Positions 51,170 through 59,906 of a DNA stretch of 64,000 bases are shown here, piece after piece. The stretch comes from Poriferisodalis sp965208485 (GTDB lineage: Bacteria; Actinomycetota; Acidimicrobiia; Acidimicrobiales; Poriferisodalaceae), in the NCBI RefSeq assembly GCF_965208485.1, contig NZ_OZ242344.1, positions 3,100,001-3,164,000 on the forward strand. The letters run 5' to 3'. A program made the position numbers and the translations under genes. The notes beneath the pieces were generated by a model, which made no database searches, was not told where the DNA came from, and worked only from the letters and a program-made list of their open reading frames with translations. How positions within the stretch are numbered: position 1 is the first letter of the stretch; the number at the start of each line of letters is the position of its first letter.

Positions 51170-53449
51170 TCAGTCGGCGAGTACTCGCCGGGCTGCTTGG
51201 GCGGCGGTGTCGATCCGGTTGTCGCCTGCGATGCGCCGCACCGCGGCGGTCGGGGACGCGTCGACGATCGCTGCGCGCACGGTGGCGCTGACGGCCGATG
51301 CGCCGCCGACGATGAAGACACGGCCGGGCCGGTAGGCGCGTATGAGTGCCTGCGTCGCTGCGGGCAGCGCACCGCTCCCGGTGTACAGAACGGCGGCATT
51401 GTCGGTCGCCGCCGCGAACGCCGCCGCCACCCCGACATCGGGCGACGACCAGCCGTTGGCCACCACCAGCGTGACCTCCTCAGACGCCGCTACCGCCCCG
51501 TGCAGCACACGCCGCGCCACCTGCACAGCGGTCCCCACGCGGTCGGTGCCGGTCACCCGCGTCGGGACCGCCACACCCGCAGCCTCCGCGATCTCGTCCG
51601 CGACCGCGGCCGAGACCGCATCGACGCCCCCCAGCACAAACACGCTCTCCGCCCGGTAATCGCGCAGCACCGCAGCCGTGGCCGGCGGCAGGCTGCCGCT
51701 GCGCGTGTACAGCACGGCCGCCTGCTCGCTGCCCGCCGCCAGCGACGCCGCGGCGCCGATGTCAGGCGGAGACCAGCCGTTCACCACGACAAACGCAACG
51801 CCTCCCGCAGCGGAGGGATCGCCCAGAACCCGCCGCGCCGCGCGCGCAGCAGTGCCGGCCCGGTCGATGCCGGTCACCCTCGCGACCCCCGACCCGGGCG
51901 ACACCGCCCGAACTCGATCGCTCACCGCGTCCGACACGACCGACTCCCCGCCGACGATGACGACCTCAGCAGGCAGCTCGTCCCGCAACAACTGCTCCAC
52001 CGCCGAAGGCAGCGCACCCGCCCCCGTGAACACCACCGCCGCCGCCTCGGTCCGAGCCGTCAGCACAGCAGCCGTGCCCACATCCGCGGGACTCCAGCCG
52101 TTCGCCACCACCAGCGTCGCCGTCCCAGCAACCGCACCGCCGGCCTCCTCGTCCTCTGCGTTCCCGGCCTCCTCGTCCTCTGCGTTCCCGGCCTCCTCGT
52201 CCTCTGCGTTCCCGGCCTCCTCGTCCTCTGCGTTCCCGGCCTCCCCTTCAGAGCCTTCTTCATCGTGACGCCCATCCCGCTCCGGAGCACCCTCGCCGCT
52301 CTGAGACTGCCCCGCCGACTGCCCCGACTGCCCCGCCGACTCGGCGCCCGACCACGGAATCGCCGGCGTGCTCGTCGGCTGCCCGTCGGCACCGAGCTCA
52401 ACCACCGTCACCGCGAACGCCAAGTCGTTATCGCCCGTCCTTGACCAAGCCTTGTAGATTGCAGCGGACACGTAGTAGGTCCCTGACGTCGACGGGGTGA
52501 AGTCGGCCCATACGGGACTCTCCCAATAGCGCGCATCCTCGCGATGGTCGACGCCGTCTCTGGTGCCCGGAATATGGGTGCCGTCGGCATCGCGGACGCC
52601 GTACAGCAACGGCAGCCATCTTTGATTGCCGCTGTTCCGCTCGGCATCCCCTGTCCTCGTCTCGACGGTTATCCGATACGCCGTGCCGGCGGAGAGGCTG
52701 ATGCGGAACCAGTCGATGTCTCCGGGATAATCCCAGTGCCTCACCACGGCAGCGCCGGCCGCGGCAGTGCACGCGGTATTCGTGCTCTGATAGCAGTCGT
52801 CGGGAAGGCTGATGACCTTCAGCCAGTACGTCGGAAATTCTTGGACGTACTCGATCTGATGTTCTTTTTCTTCGCGGTCCCACTTCCAATGATCAGGCAG
52901 GCCGGCGGCGAGGTAATACGTACCCGACGTCGGCACCACAAAAGTCATCTGCACGCGACCCCATATGTCCTTTCCATCGGGCAGCACTATCTGATGGGCT
53001 GCCTTGTACGACAAGGGCTCGCCGTACCATTCAGCCAAATCCGTGTCGGGAACCAGCGTCCCGCTGCTGTCGAATATGCCGTGCAGGCGGCGGTTGCGAC
53101 TGAACGCGACCGTGTACCCGACATCCGCCTCGAGTTCCAATTCGAACCAGTCGACATCGTGATGTGCATGGAGAAAAGCCGACACCGCGGTGCCGCCCAC
53201 GGTCAGCGAGCAGGTCGTATCGCTCGATGCCGCGCAGTCGTCCGGCTCCAGCTGCGCGCCCGCATTCCCGACCGGCAGCGCGAGCACGGCCGCGACCACC
53301 GGCAGCCACAGCAACGCCGCAAGGAACCTGCGAGGGCGAACCGGCGCCGCCCGCAGGACACGCGCCGCCCGCAGGACACGCGCCGCCCGCAGGACACGCG
53401 TCGCGCCGAGGCCTGAGCTAGCTATGCCGATGTTCCCATGCTTGCCCAT
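51170..53449 (-). CDS. Secreted PPC-domain protein with three CW_binding_2 repeats, copy A
   Basis: 759 aa. A basic leader with three VLRAAR units precedes the signal helix (RRFLAALLWLPVVAAVLALP, cut near AGA|QLE). Two PPC-like beta-sandwiches (HDVDWFELELEADVGYTVAF and DIDWFRISLSAGTAYRITVE; both end in PTSGTYYLAA/STSGTYYVSA) are followed by a Gln/Ser linker, four EAGNAEDE units and three CW_binding_2 repeats (VVANGWSPADV, VVNGWSPPDI, VVANGWSSPDV). No peptidase domain is present, although PPC domains usually accompany one. It is the inverted paralogue of 56338-58566. Confidence 0.87.
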   Translation of the reverse strand: MGKHGNIGIASSGLGATRVLRAARVLRAARVLRAAPVRPRRFLAALLWLPVVAAVLALPVGNAGAQLEPDDCAASSDTTCSLTVGGTAVSAFLHAHHDVDWFELELEADVGYTVAFSRNRRLHGIFDSSGTLVPDTDLAEWYGEPLSYKAAHQIVLPDGKDIWGRVQMTFVVPTSGTYYLAAGLPDHWKWDREEKEHQIEYVQEFPTYWLKVISLPDDCYQSTNTACTAAAGAAVVRHWDYPGDIDWFRISLSAGTAYRITVETRTGDAERNSGNQRWLPLLYGVRDADGTHIPGTRDGVDHREDARYWESPVWADFTPSTSGTYYVSAAIYKAWSRTGDNDLAFAVTVVELGADGQPTSTPAIPWSGAESAGQSGQSAGQSQSGEGAPERDGRHDEEGSEGEAGNAEDEEAGNAEDEEAGNAEDEEAGNAEDEEAGGAVAGTATLVVANGWSPADVGTAAVLTARTEAAAVVFTGAGALPSAVEQLLRDELPAEVVIVGGESVVSDAVSDRVRAVSPGSGVARVTGIDRAGTAARAARRVLGDPSAAGGVAFVVVNGWSPPDIGAAASLAAGSEQAAVLYTRSGSLPPATAAVLRDYRAESVFVLGGVDAVSAAVADEIAEAAGVAVPTRVTGTDRVGTAVQVARRVLHGAVAASEEVTLVVANGWSSPDVGVAAAFAAATDNAAVLYTGSGALPAATQALIRAYRPGRVFIVGGASAVSATVRAAIVDASPTAAVRRIAGDNRIDTAAQAARRVLAD
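52148..52243 (-). repeat. 24-bp tandem repeat (four units)
   Basis: Four units code for EAGNAEDE in copy A. Copy B has three units (57517-57588). The flanking sequence is otherwise identical, so a unit was gained or lost recently. Confidence 0.9.
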
Positions 53450-53458
53450 GCTGCGATA

Positions 53459-53476
53459 CTAGTGCCGCGGCACTAG
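53459..53476. repeat. Perfect 18-bp palindrome with CTAG ends
   Basis: CTAGTGCCGCGGCACTAG lies 10 bp upstream of the copy A start codon. It equals two outer ends of the element at 16557 (CTAGTGCCG) placed head to head, and may be an excision or deletion scar. It is also a possible operator. Confidence 0.7.
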
Positions 53477-53504
53477 TGGTGAGTCGCGGGTTTCGCCGCG
53501 CGGT

Positions 53505-53526
53505 GCGCCGGTCCTCTGACCGGCGC
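53505..53526. terminator. Strong hairpin between divergent genes
   Basis: GCGCCGGTC and GACCGGCGC pair perfectly around a CTCT loop. The 343-bp gap 53450-53792 otherwise shows no gene. Because the flanking genes diverge, the hairpin may be a leader structure rather than a terminator. Confidence 0.4.
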
Positions 53527-53792
53527 GAACAACAGGCGACGTCCGCGCATGCCATACCCAACTGTGCCCTGACTGACCCGCTCAAGCCGAGATCTGGCAC
53601 AGGAGCGACAACGATCACCAGCGCGGGCACCGCCGTCACGAACCGGTGCCTGCCCGGTTCATTACTGCGCGCCCCGCGGCCGCTGACACTCCGCGCACCC
53701 GCTCCAACGGTGGATTCGGGCTGAGCGAGCGGGCTGAGTGGGTCAGTGCAGCAGACTAAAATCGCGCACAGCCTAGGGGGAGTGAGATTACT

Positions 53793-56246
53793 ATGGTTGC
53801 AAATGAAGCCATCTCATGCAATTATGGCGCACAGATCTGCAAGCGAAGCTATCTCAGCGTTGCAGCCAGATACCGCGGCCGCATTGGGGCCAGCCGCAGG
53901 CACGGACTTCTGTCGGCTCTGTCGGCGTTGTCTGCAACGGTGTTCATTGCCGCGGCCGTGACGGTTCTCGGGATGGGCGGGCCTGTCTCGGCGCAGTCGC
54001 CTCCGACGTGCTCGGGCACCGCTGCGGTGGTGGGCTCCACGGCCAACACCGGCCTCATCGCCGACTGCAACAACCTGCTCGCCGCTCAGCCGACCCTCAT
54101 CGGCGACAGCACCGAAGCCTCGCTGAACTGGAGCGTCGAAGTGGATATGGCTGGCTGGGACGGCGTCGTCCTCCGAGGCGACCCCGCCCGTGTCGTCAAA
54201 CTCAACCTGGCGTTCAGTGATCTGTCGGGAACGATTCCGACCCAGCTGGGCAGCCTCACCAACCTCACCGAGCTCAACTTGTCCTTCAACGGTCTGTCGG
54301 GTTCGATTCCGACCCAGCTGGGCAGTCTCACCAACCTCACCAGCCTCGCCTTGGCTGCCAATGATCTGTCGGGTTCGATTCCGACTGAGCTGGGCAGTCT
54401 CACCAACCTCACCGACCTCGGCTTGGCTGCCAATGATCTGTCGGGTTCGATTCCGACCCAGCTGGGCAGTCTCACCAACCTCACCAGCCTCGATCTGTCT
54501 TCCAATGATCTGTCGGGTTCGATTCCGACCCAGCTGGGCAGTCTCACCAACCTCACGCGGCTGAAGCTGTCCTTCAACGGTCTGTCGGGTTCGATTCCGA
54601 CCCAGCTGGGCAGTCTCATCAACCTCAATTCCTCGCTCTTGCTGGGCAACAACGAGCTGACGGGTTCGATCCCGACTCAGTTGAAGAACCTCACCAACCT
54701 TGAGCAGCTTGATCTGTCTTCCAACAAGCTGACGGGTTCGATCCCGACTGAGCTGAAAGACCTCACCAGCCTGCAACAGATCTCGCTGAGCAACAACGAG
54801 CTGACGGGTTCGATCCCGACTGATCTGAAGGAACTCACCAACCTTGAGCAGCTTGATCTGTCTATCAACGAGCTGACGGGTTCGATCCCGACTGAGCTGG
54901 AAGAACTCACCAACCTCATGTGGCTCAACTTGTCGCAAAACGAGCTGACGGGTTCGATTCCGCCCGAGCTTGCCAACCTGACCAAGCTCCAGAGGCTCCA
55001 ACTGGTCGGCAATGGTCTGACGGGGTGCATTCCTGATGCATTGACGAGCCTGCTGAGCGGGCAGAACCTCGGTCTGAGCGCCTGTGGTTCCGTCGGCGAC
55101 GGCATGCCCGGCGACGGCATGCCCGGCGACGGCATGCCCGGCGACGGCACGCCGGGCAATACCCCGCCGGGCAATACCCCGCCGGGCAATACCGGCAGTG
55201 TCGGCGGTGGTTCTTCTGGCGGCAGTGCAGGTTCTGGTTCTGGTGGTGGTTTTTCTGGTGGCGGTGGTGGCGGCGGTCTGGATGTGGGTGTGGCGACGTT
55301 GGTGGTGGCTGATGGGTGGAGTGCTGCTGATGTGGGTGTGGCGTCGGTGCTGGCGGCTCGTGAGGGCGGCGCGGTGGTGTATGCCGCTGAGGGGGGGCTG
55401 CCTGCTGAGGTGGGGAGGCTGCTGAGGGATTCGCTGCCGGCTGAGGTGCTGGTGGTGGGCGGCCCGGCGGCGGTGCCTCGGGCGGTGCTGAGCGAGATTC
55501 GTGCGGCGTCGAGGGGTTCTGATGTGCGGCGGGTGTCGGGGTCGGATCGTGTCGCGACCGCGGCGGCGGCGGCGCGGCGTGTGCTGGGCGGCGCTGCCGG
55601 CGGCGGGGTCACGTTCGTGATAGCGAACGGCTGGTCGCCGCCTGATGTGGGCGTGGCGGCGGCGCTGGCGGCTGCCAGCGGGGACCGCGCGGCGGTGCTG
55701 TACACCGGCAGCGGCGCGTTGGCTGAGGAGTCGGCTGCGCTGCTGCGCGAGTACCCCACCGAGGAGGTGGTGGTGGTGGGCGGTGAGGCGGCGGTCAGCG
55801 CGGCTGCGCAGCAGCGGGCCGCTGACGCGGCGGGCGGGCAGGCGAGCGTGTCGCGTGTGTCCGGCGCTGACCGTGTCGCGACCGCGGCGGCGGCGGCGCG
55901 GCGTGTGCTCGGCGATGCCGAGGACGCCGCGAGGGTCACCTTGGTGATAGCGAACGGCTGGTCGCCGCCTGATGTGGGCGTGGCGGCGGCGCTGGCGGCC
56001 GCTGACGACAACGCGGCGGTGGTCTACACCGAGGCGGAGGCGCTTTCCGATGCCGCGGAGGCGCTCATCGACGAGTACGAGCCGGTGTCGGTGGTCATCG
56101 TCGGCGGCCGCTCAGCGGTCAGCGACGAGGTCCGCGACGCGGTTCGCGAAGCCGCGCCCGACAGTGTCGACATCGAGCGCATCACCGGCCAGACCCGCAC
56201 CGACACTGCCGCCCGGGCAGCCCGACGCATTCTCGCCGATGACTGA
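53793..56246 (+). CDS. Secreted LRR protein with three CW_binding_2 repeats
   Basis: 817 aa from ATG 53793 after a GGGGGAG site. An extended N-region precedes the signal helix (VFIAAAVTVLGMGGPVSA|QSP). An LRR cap (ALNW-like EASLNWSVEVDMAGW) leads to twelve 24-aa leucine-rich repeats of the plant-specific type (LTNLTSLDLSSNDLSGSIPT). A Gly/Pro hinge with GDGMP and GNTPP units and a poly-Gly stretch follows, then three CW_binding_2 repeats (VVADGWSAADV, VIANGWSPPDV twice). It would display an LRR solenoid on the cell wall, with protein binding inferred. The gene sits between the arms of a 2.6-kb inverted repeat. Confidence 0.88.
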   Translation: MVANEAISCNYGAQICKRSYLSVAARYRGRIGASRRHGLLSALSALSATVFIAAAVTVLGMGGPVSAQSPPTCSGTAAVVGSTANTGLIADCNNLLAAQPTLIGDSTEASLNWSVEVDMAGWDGVVLRGDPARVVKLNLAFSDLSGTIPTQLGSLTNLTELNLSFNGLSGSIPTQLGSLTNLTSLALAANDLSGSIPTELGSLTNLTDLGLAANDLSGSIPTQLGSLTNLTSLDLSSNDLSGSIPTQLGSLTNLTRLKLSFNGLSGSIPTQLGSLINLNSSLLLGNNELTGSIPTQLKNLTNLEQLDLSSNKLTGSIPTELKDLTSLQQISLSNNELTGSIPTDLKELTNLEQLDLSINELTGSIPTELEELTNLMWLNLSQNELTGSIPPELANLTKLQRLQLVGNGLTGCIPDALTSLLSGQNLGLSACGSVGDGMPGDGMPGDGMPGDGTPGNTPPGNTPPGNTGSVGGGSSGGSAGSGSGGGFSGGGGGGGLDVGVATLVVADGWSAADVGVASVLAAREGGAVVYAAEGGLPAEVGRLLRDSLPAEVLVVGGPAAVPRAVLSEIRAASRGSDVRRVSGSDRVATAAAAARRVLGGAAGGGVTFVIANGWSPPDVGVAAALAAASGDRAAVLYTGSGALAEESAALLREYPTEEVVVVGGEAAVSAAAQQRAADAAGGQASVSRVSGADRVATAAAAARRVLGDAEDAARVTLVIANGWSPPDVGVAAALAAADDNAAVVYTEAEALSDAAEALIDEYEPVSVVIVGGRSAVSDEVRDAVREAAPDSVDIERITGQTRTDTAARAARRILADD
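54205..55035 (+). repeat. 72-bp LRR-coding tandem repeats
   Basis: Twelve 72-bp units, the first six especially alike (CTGTCGGGTTCGATTCCGAC in each). Unequal crossing over could change repeat number in frame. Confidence 0.85.
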
Positions 56247-56337
56247 CCTTCGCCCCGCGCTGGACAAGCCCGTCCGTGCCAGACCCGCACGGACGACGGA
56301 AACGAACCGTCGAGTGCTGCGGCGCTCGTGTCGCGGC

Positions 56338-58566
56338 ATGGGCAAGCAGGGAAATGTTGACAGTGTCGGCCCACACTTCGCCGGCTCACGCTTTGGCGCG
56401 GCGCGTGTGCGGCGGTCGGCGCCGGCCCGCCCTCGCAGGTTCCTTGCGGCGTTGCTGTGGCTGCCGGTGGTCGCGACCGTGCTCGCGCTGCCGGTCGGGA
56501 ATGCGGGTGCGCAGACGCCGCCGGACGACTGCGCGGCATCGACCGACACGACCTGCTCTCTGACTGTGGACGGCCCCGCGGTGTCGGCAACTCATCGTGC
56601 GCATGACGAGGTCGACTGGTTCGAATTGACGTTGGAGGCTGAAGTCGGATACTCGGTCGCGTTCAGCCGCGACCGCCGCCTGCACGGTATATACGACAGC
56701 AGCGGGACGCTGGTTCCCGATACCGACTTGGCCTCATGGCACGGTGAACCGAAGTCATATGGCACCCTTGAGGTAGTGCTGCCCGATGGACGGGTGCCAT
56801 ATCGCGTGCAGATGACTTTTGTGGTGCCGACGTCGGGTACGTATTACCTCGCCGCCGGCCTGCCTGATCATTGGAAGTGGGACCGCGAAGAAAAAGAACA
56901 TCAGATCGAGTACGTCCAAGAATTTCCGACGTACTGGCTGAAGGTCATCAGCCTTCCCGACGACTGCTATCAGAGCACGAGCACCGCGTGCACTGCCGCG
57001 GCCGGCGCTGCCGTGGTGAGGCACTGGGATTATCCCGGAGACATCGACTGGTTCCGCATCAGCCTCTCCGCCGGCACGGCGTATCGGATAACCGTCGAGA
57101 CGAGGACAGGGGATGCCGAGCGGAACAGCGGCAATCAAAGATGGCTGCCGTTGCTGTACGGCGTCCGCGATGCCGACGGCACCCATATTCCGGGCACCAG
57201 AGACGGCGTCGACCATCGCGAGGATGCGCGCTATTGGGAGAGTCCCGTATGGGCCGACTTCACCCCGTCGACGTCAGGGACCTACTACGTGTCCGCTGCA
57301 ATCTACAAGGCTTGGTCAAGGACGGGCGATAACGACTTGGCGTTCGCGGTGACGGTGGTTGAGCTCGGTGCCGACGGGCAGCCGACGAGCACGCCGGCGA
57401 TTCCGTGGTCGGGCGCCGAGTCGGCGGGGCAGTCGGGGCAGTCGGCGGGGCAGTCTCAGAGCGGCGAGGGTGCTCCGGAGCGGGATGGGCGTCACGATGA
57501 AGAAGGCTCTGAAGGGGAAGCCGGGAACGCAGAGGACGAGGAGGCCGGGAACGCAGAGGACGAGGAGGCCGGGAACGCAGAGGACGAGGAGGCCGGCGGT
57601 GCGGTTGCTGGGACGGCGACGCTGGTGGTGGCGAACGGCTGGAGTCCCGCGGATGTGGGCACGGCTGCTGTGCTGACGGCTCGGACCGAGGCGGCGGCGG
57701 TGGTGTTCACGGGGGCGGGTGCGCTGCCTTCGGCGGTGGAGCAGTTGTTGCGGGACGAGCTGCCTGCTGAGGTCGTCATCGTCGGCGGGGAGTCGGTCGT
57801 GTCGGACGCGGTGAGCGATCGAGTTCGGGCGGTGTCGCCCGGGTCGGGGGTCGCGAGGGTGACCGGCATCGACCGGGCCGGCACTGCTGCGCGCGCGGCG
57901 CGGCGGGTTCTGGGCGATCCCTCCGCTGCGGGAGGCGTTGCGTTTGTCGTGGTGAACGGCTGGTCTCCGCCTGACATCGGCGCCGCGGCGTCGCTGGCGG
58001 CGGGCAGCGAGCAGGCGGCCGTGCTGTACACGCGCAGCGGCAGCCTGCCGCCGGCCACGGCTGCGGTGCTGCGCGATTACCGGGCGGAGAGCGTGTTTGT
58101 GCTGGGGGGCGTCGATGCGGTCTCGGCCGCGGTCGCGGACGAGATCGCGGAGGCTGCGGGTGTGGCGGTCCCGACGCGGGTGACCGGCACTGATCGTGTG
58201 GGGACCGCTGTGCAGGTGGCGCGGCGTGTGCTGCACGGGGCGGTAGCGGCGTCTGAGGAGGTCACGCTGGTGGTGGCCAACGGCTGGTCGTCGCCCGATG
58301 TCGGGGTGGCGGCGGCGTTCGCGGCGGCGACCGACAATGCCGCCGTTCTGTACACCGGGAGCGGTGCGCTGCCCGCAGCGACGCAGGCACTCATACGCGC
58401 CTACCGGCCCGGCCGTGTCTTCATCGTCGGCGGCGCATCGGCCGTCAGCGCCACCGTGCGCGCAGCGATCGTCGACGCAGCCCCGACCGCCGCGGTGCGG
58501 CGCATCGCAGGCGACAACCGGATCGACACCGCCGCCCAAGCAGCCCGGCGAGTACTCGCCGACTGA
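56338..58566 (+). CDS. Secreted PPC-domain protein with three CW_binding_2 repeats, copy B
   Basis: 742 aa from ATG 56338, chosen because MGKQGN aligns with MGKHGN of copy A. Signal helix (RRFLAALLWLPVVATVLALP), two PPC-like domains, Gln/Ser linker, three EAGNAEDE units and three CW_binding_2 repeats. From the second half of PPC domain 1 onward it is nearly identical to the inverted copy A. The N-terminal 150 residues differ at many places. It is on the same strand as the LRR gene, 91 bp downstream, and the two could be cotranscribed. The role is unknown. Confidence 0.87.
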   Translation: MGKQGNVDSVGPHFAGSRFGAARVRRSAPARPRRFLAALLWLPVVATVLALPVGNAGAQTPPDDCAASTDTTCSLTVDGPAVSATHRAHDEVDWFELTLEAEVGYSVAFSRDRRLHGIYDSSGTLVPDTDLASWHGEPKSYGTLEVVLPDGRVPYRVQMTFVVPTSGTYYLAAGLPDHWKWDREEKEHQIEYVQEFPTYWLKVISLPDDCYQSTSTACTAAAGAAVVRHWDYPGDIDWFRISLSAGTAYRITVETRTGDAERNSGNQRWLPLLYGVRDADGTHIPGTRDGVDHREDARYWESPVWADFTPSTSGTYYVSAAIYKAWSRTGDNDLAFAVTVVELGADGQPTSTPAIPWSGAESAGQSGQSAGQSQSGEGAPERDGRHDEEGSEGEAGNAEDEEAGNAEDEEAGNAEDEEAGGAVAGTATLVVANGWSPADVGTAAVLTARTEAAAVVFTGAGALPSAVEQLLRDELPAEVVIVGGESVVSDAVSDRVRAVSPGSGVARVTGIDRAGTAARAARRVLGDPSAAGGVAFVVVNGWSPPDIGAAASLAAGSEQAAVLYTRSGSLPPATAAVLRDYRAESVFVLGGVDAVSAAVADEIAEAAGVAVPTRVTGTDRVGTAVQVARRVLHGAVAASEEVTLVVANGWSSPDVGVAAAFAAATDNAAVLYTGSGALPAATQALIRAYRPGRVFIVGGASAVSATVRAAIVDAAPTAAVRRIAGDNRIDTAAQAARRVLAD

Positions 58567-58677
58567 GAAGCCGCCGCCCAAACCAGCACCCCCATGACAA
58601 GACGCAACCCGGCACCAGGCGGACTCGCCGGGGCGCTGGGCGCGGTTTCGGCAAGACCCCCGTTTCTGACCAGTCGG

Positions 58678-58785
58678 CTAGGAGGCTGGTCGGAAAGCCG
58701 CTGTTTCGGCGTTTGTCAGATGCAAACCCGCAGGTCAGGGACTTGCTGTGTCGGCAAGATCCCCTTTTTCCGACCACCCTCCTAG
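58678..58785. mobile_element. CTAG-flanked MITE-like element (108 bp), copy B
   Basis: Inverted copy of 50951-51058, carried by the right arm of the large repeat. Ends CTAGGAGGCTGGTCGGAAA and CTAGGAGGGTGGTCGGAAA. Confidence 0.8.
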
Positions 58786-58930
58786 TGTCCCGAGTGGGGA
58801 ATTCGTTGCACATAGCGGCACCAGCGTCTCGCGCTCGCCGTCGCTCAGCACCACCGGCCGTTACCGTCGAACACCCACCCAGGCTCCGATCATCGAGAGA
58901 CATCGATGACTCCGGGGGTAACTGACTTAG

Positions 58931-59140
58931 TTACCCAAGCCGCTTGTTGATATCCGCCACCGCGTCGATCAGCGCCCCGTTCTCTCGCAGCACCCGATCC
59001 ACCTTCTCGTCAAGCTGGCCAAAACGGCCGTCGATGTCAGACTCAAGCCGGTCGAAACGCTCGTCTACCCGGTCGAAGCGTTCGCCGATCTGGTCGAACA
59101 TCTCGGTCAGGAACTCGCGGGTCTCGTCGGGCGTGCTCAT
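58931..59140 (-). CDS. Small coiled-coil protein
   Basis: 69 aa from ATG 59140. The sequence is a heptad-rich helix (QIGERFDRVDERFDRLESDI, then LDEKVDRVLRENGALID), predicted to be a soluble coiled coil. There are no other motifs. It is similar in style to small phage- or plasmid-type coiled-coil proteins of unknown role. It lies just inside the left end of the putative IS1595-type element. Confidence 0.6.
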   Translation of the reverse strand: MSTPDETREFLTEMFDQIGERFDRVDERFDRLESDIDGRFGQLDEKVDRVLRENGALIDAVADINKRLG

Positions 59141-59340
59141 CGGTTCTTCTGCGGCCGCGGCCGGCTGACCGCCACCGCGCGAGCAATGCGCTCCGGGCTG
59201 TCGGGAATGGCAGGCGGAGGCTCTGGCTTTCGATCTGCGTCGTCTGGCTGGTCGCTCATGTCGTGACGCCCTTGATCTCGCCGTAGCGGGTAACGCTACA
59301 CATCGTAAACACAGTTGACGGGACCGCGGTAGGTTTCCGG

Positions 59341-59545
59341 GTGCTACCAACACCGGCCCCTAGGAGACCGCTGATTTATTCGGATTCGGGCAAGTCTGCA
59401 ACGCTCTGACCTGCGGCTTTGTGCCCATGAATCGGCGATTTCGGCAATTGCTCAGCAGTCTCCTAGGGGCCGCAGTCGAAATGTCAGAGGCTCACGGCGT
59501 TGCCGTGGTCCCCTTCGGATCGGCTGCGAACGGTGTTGGTAGCAC
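59341..59545. repeat. Perfect 15-bp inverted repeats around a MITE
   Basis: GTGCTACCAACACCG (59341-59355) and CGGTGTTGGTAGCAC (59531-59545) are exact inverted repeats 175 bp apart. They enclose the CTAG element at 59360. The second arm lies in the leader of the gene at 59582. They may be ends of a further small element. Confidence 0.65.
59360..59466. mobile_element. CTAG-flanked MITE-like element (107 bp)
   Basis: The ends CTAGGAGACCGCTGA and, on the other strand, CTAGGAGACTGCTGA differ at one base. The right half (CGATTTCGGCAATTGCTCAG) is shared with the element at 50685. The target flanks form a palindrome (CGGCCC-CTAG / CTAG-GGGCCG). Confidence 0.8.
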
Positions 59546-59581
59546 GACGACCTGAGCCTCCGACTCGAAGGGGACCGCCCC

Positions 59582-59905
59582 ATGAGCACCCGCCTTGCCG
59601 TCGGGCTGGCCGAGCTGCCCGACGGGTTCGCCGTCACTGTCGAGAAGAACCGCTGGCGACGCTTGTGGGCCGTCATGTGCATCGGCACCGCGGCCATCGC
59701 AATCGCCGGAGGCGTCCTAGCCGCCGTCACCGCATCCTCCGCCGAATGCTCTCGCTACAGCACCGACTGCGCTGCCGATCAAGCCCTCGCCGCGTTGCCG
59801 TGGATGATCGCCAGCGGCAGCGCGATGTCCTGGGCCGTGATCCTGTTCGGCATCTGGTGGGCCACCCGGCAGTACCGGCCCGTAACTCACCGAGCCGACG
59901 CCTAG
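59582..59905 (+). CDS. Small two-helix membrane protein
   Basis: 107 aa from ATG 59582. Two membrane helices (AVMCIGTAAIAIAGGVLAAV and ALPWMIASGSAMSWAVILFG) are separated by a short Cys-containing loop, with a basic C-terminus. I recognise no family. It is followed at once by the zinc-ribbon protein gene, so the two may form a passenger operon of the surrounding mobile element. Confidence 0.55.
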   Translation: MSTRLAVGLAELPDGFAVTVEKNRWRRLWAVMCIGTAAIAIAGGVLAAVTASSAECSRYSTDCAADQALAALPWMIASGSAMSWAVILFGIWWATRQYRPVTHRADA

Positions 59906-59906
59906 C

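Larger units (their letters stand above)
50838..53449 (-). repeat. 2.6-kb inverted repeat, left arm
   Basis: The reverse complement matches 56338-58898. The outer part (3' gene half, intergenic DNA, MITE) is nearly base-identical. The inner part (signal peptide and first PPC domain) has diverged. The arms flank the LRR gene at 53793-56246. Confidence 0.9.
56338..58898 (+). repeat. 2.6-kb inverted repeat, right arm
   Basis: Partner of 50838-53449. Homology ends abruptly at CCGATCATCGAGAGA (about 58898), next to the passenger region of the IS1595-type element. Confidence 0.9.

Noticed and set aside
54205..55035. Regular 72-bp repeats considered as a CRISPR or satellite
   Set aside because: They are in frame, code for leucine-rich repeats and lie within a gene with a signal peptide.
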